Of a stretch of 5,990 nucleotides of DNA, positions 1 through 4,788 are shown one piece after another; the stretch's first letter is position 1; the number at the start of each line of letters is the position of its first letter. This stretch comes from an uncultured Oscillospiraceae bacterium. GTDB lineage: Bacteria > Bacillota > Clostridia > Oscillospirales > Acutalibacteraceae. Made by a program: the position numbers and the translations under genes. The stretch lies in the NCBI GenBank assembly GCA_905200265.1, contig CAJKJS010000098.1, positions 1-5,990 of the forward strand. The letters are read 5' to 3'. Under the pieces are notes generated by a model. That model had not been told where the DNA came from, made no database searches, and was given only the letters and a program-made list of their open reading frames with translations.

Positions 1-54
1 GGCCGGGGTGGGGTGGTGTGCGCTGGTGGGGGTGGGGTGGGGCGTTTGGGGCGG
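1..54. other. G-rich contig-edge stretch, probable assembly or sequencing artefact
   Basis: The first 55 bases contain no A; 38 are G, 11 T and 6 C. Read on the minus strand as the continuation of the PBP gene, bases 54-1 add 18 codons encoding only P, Q, T, H, S and A. The residues just before (ending ...GPTSIYTF) match the transpeptidase fold well, and family members would continue with a leucine-containing helix. The abrupt switch at base 54/55 suggests error-rich read ends rather than real sequence. A true G-rich repeat or G-quadruplex is the less likely alternative. Confidence 0.65.
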
Positions 55-1545
55 GAAAGTATAAATACTGGTTGGCCCAATCTGATTCGCCAGCTGTACA
101 GCCGGTGCGTTCTGCGAAACGCGGATCGCTTTAGCCACCGTCATTTCCCCTTCATAGGGGCGCCCGGCGTTACTGGGACCAGCCGAGCCATCGGGGAAAT
201 AATTTTCCAGCGGTTCATCCTTTAGGATTGTGGAATAATTGATCACACCCTGCTCCAAAGCAGTGGCGTAAACACCAACAGGCTTAATCGTAGAACCGGG
301 TTGCCGCTTGGAATCGGTGGCGTAGCTCCAAAGCCGGTTGCCCGTTTTTTCCCCACGGGCACCGATAATACAAAGCGTGCGGCCGGTATAGTCCATCATA
401 TAAAAGCCCGTTTGTACCCCGGCATCGGTATCATACAGGCTTTCATCCGCAAAAACCTCTTCCGCGATTTTCTGATCCTGCATATCCATGGCGCTGTAAA
501 TGCTCAACCCTTCGTGGTAGATCATTTCAATCGCCTTTTCTTCGGTAATATCGTAGGCTTCCTGTAAATCGCGCACCACGTCTTTGAACATGGCTTCCGT
601 ATACCAGTCCCAGGTATCGGTAGCCGACAACGTTTCATCGTCGTCGTCGTCCTGCCCGGCATATCCAACAAAGGTCATGTTTTCCGATTTGGCCATGGCC
701 TCTTCATATTCCGAGCGGGTTACTTTCCCTTGATCATACATTTCCTGCAGAACAATTTGCTGCCGCTCTTTGTTCTGATCCGGGAAATAGAGAGGATTGT
801 ATTTATACGGGTTCTGGGTGATGCCTGCAATACAGGCACACTCTGCCAAATCACATTCCGTAATGGATTTGCCAAAATACAATTGCGCAGCAGCTTCCAC
901 ACCACTACAGTTTCCCCCAAAGTTTACCACATTGAGGTATGCTTCCAAAATCTCTTCTTTGGTGTAATTTTCTTCCAACTGCAGGGCAGAAAAGATTTCT
1001 TTCGCTTTTCGCAGCAAACTCACTTCATTTTTGCCGGTTATGTTTTTCACCAGCTGCTGGGTAATGGTAGAACCACCGCCACCGGACTGGCCTGTGAAAA
1101 GCTTCAGCACGGCCCCAAAGGTGGTGTACCAGTCCACGCCGTCATGGTCGTAAAACCGCTTGTCCTCAATAGCGACCATGGCATCCTTCATGTATTGCGG
1201 AATTTCGTCCCAATCCTTCCACACACGGTCTTCCGTACTGTACAAAGTCAGGTACTTGACGGTTTCGCCTTCTTCGTTTTCCGTATACACCATGCTGCTG
1301 TAATCCAGCGCGTACGATTCCAGCTTGACAGTCGTTGTCTGACTTTTCAGCTGGAACAAAAACGCGATCACGGAAATCAGGGTAATGGTGCCCCCGATCA
1401 TCATAACCAGCACAAATGTCCACAGCATACGGCCCAACATACGCAGCACTGATTTGATGGCCCCACCGGCACACACGGCTTTTTCATGTTCCGCCGTAAC
1501 CGGCTGTGTGGTGGTATTAAAGCGATTGATATCCGTTCGTTTCAA
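1..1545 (-). CDS. Class A penicillin-binding protein (PBP1A-type, GT51 plus transpeptidase), 3' end missing
   Basis: A bifunctional peptidoglycan synthase that polymerises lipid II into glycan strands and cross-links them outside the membrane. The frame runs open from 1545 to the window edge (515 codons). A cytoplasmic tail (residues 1-40) precedes one membrane anchor (about 41-64). The GT51 domain shows the EDKRFYDHDGVD motif with catalytic Glu127, GSTITQQL (158-165) and the second Glu183 in RKAKE. The transpeptidase domain has QPGSTIKP with nucleophile Ser418 and Lys421, then SQN at 477-479. The KTG motif and C-terminus lie off the window, so it is partial; residues 498-515 are suspect (see bases 1-54). 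The start is TTG at 1545: it is the first start codon after the in-frame TAA at 1569-1567 and sits 10 nt behind AGGTG. An ATG at 1553 is in another frame and ends after 11 codons. The linker carries five aspartates in a row (299-303). Family call is very secure; the paralogue type is not. Confidence 0.95.
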   Translation of the reverse strand, partial: MKRTDINRFNTTTQPVTAEHEKAVCAGGAIKSVLRMLGRMLWTFVLVMMIGGTITLISVIAFLFQLKSQTTTVKLESYALDYSSMVYTENEEGETVKYLTLYSTEDRVWKDWDEIPQYMKDAMVAIEDKRFYDHDGVDWYTTFGAVLKLFTGQSGGGGSTITQQLVKNITGKNEVSLLRKAKEIFSALQLEENYTKEEILEAYLNVVNFGGNCSGVEAAAQLYFGKSITECDLAECACIAGITQNPYKYNPLYFPDQNKERQQIVLQEMYDQGKVTRSEYEEAMAKSENMTFVGYAGQDDDDDETLSATDTWDWYTEAMFKDVVRDLQEAYDITEEKAIEMIYHEGLSIYSAMDMQDQKIAEEVFADESLYDTDAGVQTGFYMMDYTGRTLCIIGARGEKTGNRLWSYATDSKRQPGSTIKPVGVYATALEQGVINYSTILKDEPLENYFPDGSAGPSNAGRPYEGEMTVAKAIRVSQNAPAVQLANQIGPTSIYTFPPQTPHPTPTSAHHPTPA

Positions 1546-1667
1546 TCGGCATTCACACCTCTTTCCTTATAAACATCCATCCGTTTTCTGCGCCTTCCAG
1601 CTGCATCCAGAAAAAAGCGCATATTTCTTTTCCTCAGTGTTCATACTACCCAAAAGGAGGGAATTTT
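1546..1667. promoter_or_regulatory. Divergent intergenic region between the PBP and BofC-like genes
   Basis: These 122 bp must hold the 5' signals of both divergent genes. Two ribosome binding sites are visible: AGAGGTG on the minus strand (about 1555-1561) for the PBP TTG start, and AAAGGAGG at 1653-1660 on the plus strand, 7 nt before the ATG at 1668. I found no -35/-10 pair with acceptable spacing on either strand. An imperfect inverted repeat (TTTTCTG at 1584-1590, CAGAAAA at 1608-1614) lacks a following T-run and is probably chance. Confidence 0.5.
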
Positions 1668-2057
1668 ATGAAAAACCTGAAAAGAAAAGAAGTTCTTTCC
1701 CTGATTTTCTGCCTGCTATGCCTGGGAGCCGCCGTTGCTGCCCTGATTGCCGCCAGTCGCGTACGCGTCCAACCGGAAGAACTTCATACTCAGTCAAATA
1801 TTACCTCATCTTTCCTTTCAAGTCAAGCTGAAGAGGCGAATGCCCAGCTCTCCACCGCCGGAGAGGCCACTTTCGCCATCGTATCGCTGTACGGAGGTAA
1901 GGTAGCGGCTTTTTACCCTGGCGACACGGAACCATTCCTCATTTTGGCGGTTTCTTCGGCCGATTTACCTGAAGCGGACAGGCTGTTGCTGCAAAAAGGA
2001 ATCGAGGCGTCTTCCCGAGCGGAATTGCTGCATATTCTGGAAGATTTTGAATCCTAA
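1668..2057 (+). CDS. Membrane-anchored small protein with BofC C-terminal-like domain
   Basis: This is a 129-residue protein with a basic N-terminus (MKNLKRKE) and one hydrophobic segment at about residues 9-29, with no lipobox, so it is probably a signal anchor with the rest outside the cell. A Ser/Gln/Glu-rich linker (about 36-66) leads to a C-terminal domain (about 68-129). This domain reads as a beta hairpin, IVSLYGGKVAAFYPG, followed by DLPEADRLLLQKGIEASS and a final helix ELLHILEDFES. That pattern (GK+A, LP.AD..LL..GI..SS..EL..LLED) resembles the BofC C-terminal family common in Clostridia. In Bacillus, BofC acts in the forespore-to-mother-cell checkpoint on SpoIVB, but this protein lacks the BofC N-terminal part, so that role should not be transferred. 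AAAGGAGG, 7 nt upstream, supports the ATG. It diverges from the PBP gene and is convergent with the next gene, with 7 bp between stop codons. Confidence 0.8.
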   Translation: MKNLKRKEVLSLIFCLLCLGAAVAALIAASRVRVQPEELHTQSNITSSFLSSQAEEANAQLSTAGEATFAIVSLYGGKVAAFYPGDTEPFLILAVSSADLPEADRLLLQKGIEASSRAELLHILEDFES

Positions 2058-2064
2058 TCTGTTT

Positions 2065-2946
2065 TTATTCCATGGAAGGTATTTGCATACCGTCCCACGC
2101 TACCGTAAGCGGACAGAACAGATCTTGTTTTTCAAAGTACTCCGCTAATTGCTGGTGATTCGATGTCCAGTGATTGATATGAGTCGCAAAAACCTGGGTG
2201 TTTTCATCAACTGTCCCCTGCTTTCGAAGCACATCGAGTAGTTCCAACAGCGCAAAGGCATGCAAGTGTCCCCCCGGATGGCGGTCCATATTCGGCGTCA
2301 GGCCAAATGTGCATTCGGTAACAAAGATATCGATATGCCGCCCCGCCAGCGCCTGGAAGGTATCGGGCAAATACCAGCCGGTATCCAGCCCATAATACAG
2401 CGTTTTTCCTTTCGCACTGGTCAAAAGGTAGTTTGCACTATTTTCCCCCATACTGCCCATATGATTCCCACGCAGAGGCAAAACCCGGAAACCGGCTATT
2501 TCGGTTTCTTCCCCAAATTGAAGCTGGTGGAATTGAATCACGCCATCCTTTTCCAGCTTGGGCACATTGCCTTTAATAACAGGGGTATCTTCCCGCAAAT
2601 ACGGAACGATATCAAAAGCTTTGTCCGTCAGGTAGAGATGTAGCGGTTCTGCATCCCGATGAGTAGCCATGCCCCGCATCTGTAACATCATGGGACAAAA
2701 GTGATCTTCATGGGTATGTGTATATAATACGTGGTGCAGCCCGGTAAAATCCCCTAAAACTGTCGCCTGGGCTGCTGCATCCGCTCCCAGATCGATACAC
2801 AATTCTTCGTTTACTCGGAACATGGTCCGATGACGGATTTCCTTACCACCAACTTTCCGGGCATTTTCGCAAACCGGACACCGGCAAAACGGATCGGGAA
2901 TTCCTTCCGCCGCACCGGTTCCATAAAAAATACTGTTTTTCTTCAT
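2065..2946 (-). CDS. PhnP-like metallo-beta-lactamase-fold hydrolase (probable cyclic phosphodiesterase)
   Basis: A 293-residue cytoplasmic metal-dependent hydrolase. The sequence shows the MBL signature HTHEDH (His77, His79, Asp81, His82), then His162 in RGNHMG, Asp188 in LDTGW, and His256 and His259 in ATHINH. The N-terminus GTGAAEGIPDPFCRCPVC carries Cys21, Cys23 and Cys26. In E. coli PhnP a CxCxxC cluster plus the second His of a THxxH motif holds a structural zinc, so the same site is likely here (with His259). PhnP opens phosphoribosyl 1,2-cyclic phosphate, but no phosphonate genes are nearby, so the natural substrate is open. At about 40 residues longer than E. coli PhnP, it has a larger segment between His82 and His162. 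The start is ATG at 2946 (MKKNSIF), 10 nt behind AAGGAG; an upstream in-frame ATG at 2973 would add nine residues that overlap this ribosome binding site and is rejected. Transcription probably starts from the promoter at 2991-3019. Confidence 0.88.
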   Translation of the reverse strand: MKKNSIFYGTGAAEGIPDPFCRCPVCENARKVGGKEIRHRTMFRVNEELCIDLGADAAAQATVLGDFTGLHHVLYTHTHEDHFCPMMLQMRGMATHRDAEPLHLYLTDKAFDIVPYLREDTPVIKGNVPKLEKDGVIQFHQLQFGEETEIAGFRVLPLRGNHMGSMGENSANYLLTSAKGKTLYYGLDTGWYLPDTFQALAGRHIDIFVTECTFGLTPNMDRHPGGHLHAFALLELLDVLRKQGTVDENTQVFATHINHWTSNHQQLAEYFEKQDLFCPLTVAWDGMQIPSME

Positions 2947-2990
2947 GACCACACGTCTCCTTTCACACGGCATACACGCCGCTTGGTTTC

Positions 2991-3019
2991 AGTGTAACAC
3001 GCCCCCCAGCAAAAAGCAA
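2991..3019 (-). promoter_or_regulatory. Likely sigma-A promoter for the PhnP-like gene
   Basis: On the minus strand, TTGCTT (3019-3014) is separated by exactly 17 bp from TACACT (2996-2991). This predicts a start near 2984 and a 5' leader of about 38 nt holding the AAGGAG site. Matches to consensus are moderate (3/6 and 4/6); spacing and position are good. Confidence 0.45.
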
Positions 3020-3056
3020 ACCCACATATCTTTCGCAAAAACTTTTTCTGGAACTA

Positions 3057-3085
3057 TTGCGGGTTTTGTCGGTTTATGGTAGAGT
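3057..3085 (+). promoter_or_regulatory. Possible sigma-A promoter for the DUF1846 gene
   Basis: TTGCGG (3057-3062), 17 bp, TAGAGT (3080-3085) predicts a start near 3092 and a leader of about 55 nt. Matches are 3/6 and 4/6. It lies back to back with the minus-strand promoter at 2991-3019, with 37 bp between the two -35 boxes, which fits a divergent promoter region. The element match is weak, so this is tentative. Confidence 0.35.
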
Positions 3086-3146
3086 AGAAAGAAGTGTTTT
3101 CCATCCAAATAGGATGACTCCATACAGAAAGGCGCGGTTTAAAACA

Positions 3147-4628
3147 ATGAAAATCGGTTTTGACAATGACCTGTACATGAAAAAACAGAAAGCTCATATT
3201 TTGGAGCGCATTTCACAGTTTGACGGCAAACTGTATCTGGAATTTGGAGGCAAACTCTTCGACGACTACCATGCGTCCCGGGTGTTGCCCGGTTTTCAAC
3301 CGGACGCAAAAATCCGTTTGTTGCGCCAGTTGCGGGAACAGATGGAAATTGTTTTCTGCATTAGTGCCGGCAGTATTGAAAAGACCAAAATTCGTGCCGA
3401 TTTGGGAATCAGCTACGACATGGACTTGCTGCGGCAAATCGATATGATCCGCTCCATGGATCTTGATGTAAACAGCGTGGTTATCACCCAGTATACCGGC
3501 CAGGCCGCCGCTGATTCTTTTGTACAGCGGCTGCAAGCCTTGGGAATCCGGCATTACATCCATCGTCCCATCGCCGGCTATCCTGCCAATGTGGATTATA
3601 TTGTCAGTGATCGCGGGTACGGCTCCAACCCGTATATTGAAACGACTAAACCGCTGGTAGTCGTTACGGCACCGGGACCTGGCAGCGGCAAGTTGGCTAC
3701 TTGCCTGTCGCAAGTATACCACGAATACCGCCGGGGCGTACGTGCCGGATACGGGAAGTACGAAACCTTCCCCATTTGGAATGTACCGCTAAAGCACCCG
3801 GTTAACCTGGCATACGAAGCCGCCACAGCCGACTTGCAGGATGTCAACATGATCGACCCGTTCCACCTGGAAGCTTACGGCAAAACGGCTGTTAACTATA
3901 ACCGTGACGTAGAAGCCTTCCCTATCGTACGCACCATTTTGACCCGCATTACCGGTAACGACAAATTCTATTGCAGCCCGACAGACATGGGCGTCAATAT
4001 GGCAGGCTATGCCATTATTGACGATGAAGTGTGCCGCCAGGCCAGTTGTCAGGAAATTATTCGCCGCTATTGCCATGGGCTTTGCGATTTGCGTCAGGGC
4101 AAAGAAAAGCAGGAAACCATCGATAAGCTGGAGCTGATCATGCAGCAGCTGTCGCTGAAAACGGAGGATCGGCCCAGTGTGCTGCCGGCCCGCCGCAAAC
4201 GGGAAGCCACCGGAGCTCCTGCTGCTGCCGTGGAATTGCCCGATGGACGGGTGATCACCGGCAAAGCCACTCACTTGATGAGTGCGTGCAGCGGCGCCTT
4301 GCTCAACAGCATTAAAGTGATGGCCAATATCCCGAAATCGGTCTTGCTGATTAGCCCGGATGTACTGGAACCGGTGCTCAAATTGAAAATCAACCTACTG
4401 GGCAGTCTGAGCAGTGTTTTGAAAGTAGACGATGTATTGGCAGCGTTGTATATTAGTGCGGCTTCCGACGAAAACGCAGCCCTTGCCGTGGAACAACTGC
4501 CCAAATTGCGGGGGTGCGATTTGCATTCTACCCAGATTCTATATTCCGGAGACGAAGGTACTTTGCGCAAAATGGGTATTCACGTAACATGTGACCCTGT
4601 ATTCCCCGACAACAGTCTGTTTATCTGA
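3147..4628 (+). CDS. DUF1846 / UPF0371 family protein, complete
   Basis: A 493-residue protein of normal family length, recognisable throughout. The N-terminal MKIGFDNDLY and KLYLEFGGKLFDDYHASRVLPGF motifs are followed by the central GYGKYETFPIWNVPLKHPVN and DVNMIDPFHLEAYG motifs, CSPTDMGVNMAG, and a C-terminal domain beginning near VELPDGRVITGK and ending IHVTCDPVFPDNSLFI. Near residues 175-182 lies APGPGSGK, which resembles a Walker A phosphate-binding loop, although K is followed by L rather than S/T. The family is widespread in Firmicutes and has no settled function, so I assign none. No signal peptide or membrane segment is visible, so it is probably cytoplasmic. ATG 3147 is chosen because the family motif begins exactly there; the same frame is open upstream to 3057 only from a TTG and reads non-homologous. 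The ribosome binding site is poor (AGAAAGG, about 15 nt upstream). No terminator lies between its stop and the next promoter. Confidence 0.93.
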   Translation: MKIGFDNDLYMKKQKAHILERISQFDGKLYLEFGGKLFDDYHASRVLPGFQPDAKIRLLRQLREQMEIVFCISAGSIEKTKIRADLGISYDMDLLRQIDMIRSMDLDVNSVVITQYTGQAAADSFVQRLQALGIRHYIHRPIAGYPANVDYIVSDRGYGSNPYIETTKPLVVVTAPGPGSGKLATCLSQVYHEYRRGVRAGYGKYETFPIWNVPLKHPVNLAYEAATADLQDVNMIDPFHLEAYGKTAVNYNRDVEAFPIVRTILTRITGNDKFYCSPTDMGVNMAGYAIIDDEVCRQASCQEIIRRYCHGLCDLRQGKEKQETIDKLELIMQQLSLKTEDRPSVLPARRKREATGAPAAAVELPDGRVITGKATHLMSACSGALLNSIKVMANIPKSVLLISPDVLEPVLKLKINLLGSLSSVLKVDDVLAALYISAASDENAALAVEQLPKLRGCDLHSTQILYSGDEGTLRKMGIHVTCDPVFPDNSLFI

Positions 4629-4635
4629 GTTTTTC

Positions 4636-4665
4636 TTGACAAAATTCCTTTTTTTCTGCTACAAT
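4636..4665 (+). promoter_or_regulatory. Strong sigma-A promoter for the MATE leader and gene
   Basis: A perfect -35 TTGACA (4636-4641), 18 bp, and -10 TACAAT (4660-4665, 5/6). The predicted start is about A4672, giving a 5' leader of about 117 nt before the MATE ATG. It begins only 7 bp after the DUF1846 stop codon, so the MATE gene has its own transcription start. Confidence 0.85.
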
Positions 4666-4671
4666 CACCTT

Positions 4672-4760
4672 AGAACCATCGGAGGGTGTGCACACTTATA
4701 AAACGTGCAGAACCGGATAAGATGGCGGGCCAAAAGACCTGCTGTTTTATCCGGTTTTTT
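4672..4760 (+). promoter_or_regulatory. Transcription-attenuating leader, candidate riboswitch (guanidine-IV/mepA class suspected)
   Basis: The predicted transcript start is about 4672, and the leader ends in an intrinsic terminator upstream of the MATE ATG. Seen directly: CCATC (4676-4680) can pair with GATGG (4721-4725), closing a 50-nt unit. Inside it TGCAC (4689-4693) pairs with GTGCA (4705-4709). CTTAT in that hairpin's loop (4695-4699) can pair with ATAAG (4717-4721) as a pseudoknot. This fold occupies the 5' arm of the terminator, which would allow read-through. A second alternative, ATAAAAC (4698-4704) with GTTTTAT (4744-4750) plus GCAG (4707-4710) with CTGC (4739-4742), would occupy the 3' arm. 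Such mutually exclusive pairings are typical of transcriptional riboswitches. Guanidine-IV (mepA motif) riboswitches are short, clostridial, loop-paired and precede MATE genes, so that class is the first guess. The ligand is inference; the short stems could partly be chance. Confidence 0.6.
4711..4760 (+). terminator. Intrinsic terminator inside the MATE leader
   Basis: AACCGGATAAGATGGCGGG (4711-4729) pairs with 4738-4756 in a continuous 19-bp stem (including several G-U pairs) with an 8-nt loop, CCAAAAGA (4730-4737). T4755-T4760 form the T-run. It ends 28 nt before the MATE ATG, so it can only control transcription into that gene. As the first terminator after the DUF1846 stop codon, it may also end read-through from that gene. 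Confidence 0.85.
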
Positions 4761-4788
4761 GATGGAAATTCGATGAGGGAGGATTCTT

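Noticed and set aside
1..54. G-quadruplex or minisatellite of GGGGT units
   Set aside because: The unit is irregular, the stretch lies exactly at the contig edge and it interrupts a conserved domain; an artefact explains it better.
730..1452. 240-codon plus-strand ORF and a minus-strand 102-codon ORF at 1166-1474
   Set aside because: Both lie in other frames over the PBP gene, have no ribosome binding site and give His/Gln/Cys-rich or unfamiliar protein; the GT51 motifs are clearly in the PBP frame.
1584..1614. Inverted repeat TTTTCTG/CAGAAAA as terminator or operator
   Set aside because: It is a short A/T-rich stem with a 17-nt loop and no T-run in either direction; chance is sufficient.
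2055..2070. Bidirectional terminator between the convergent genes
   Set aside because: Only 7 bp separate the stop codons, and although a short T-run is present there is no stem before it.
2947..2973. Upstream ATG of the PhnP-like gene at 2973
   Set aside because: It would place the AAGGAG site inside the coding sequence and adds MPCERRRVV, not typical of the family; ATG at 2946 fits the ribosome binding site.
3057..3146. TTG-initiated N-terminal extension of the DUF1846 protein
   Set aside because: The family begins with MKIGFDND at 3147, the extension resembles nothing, and it overlaps the candidate promoter at 3057-3085.
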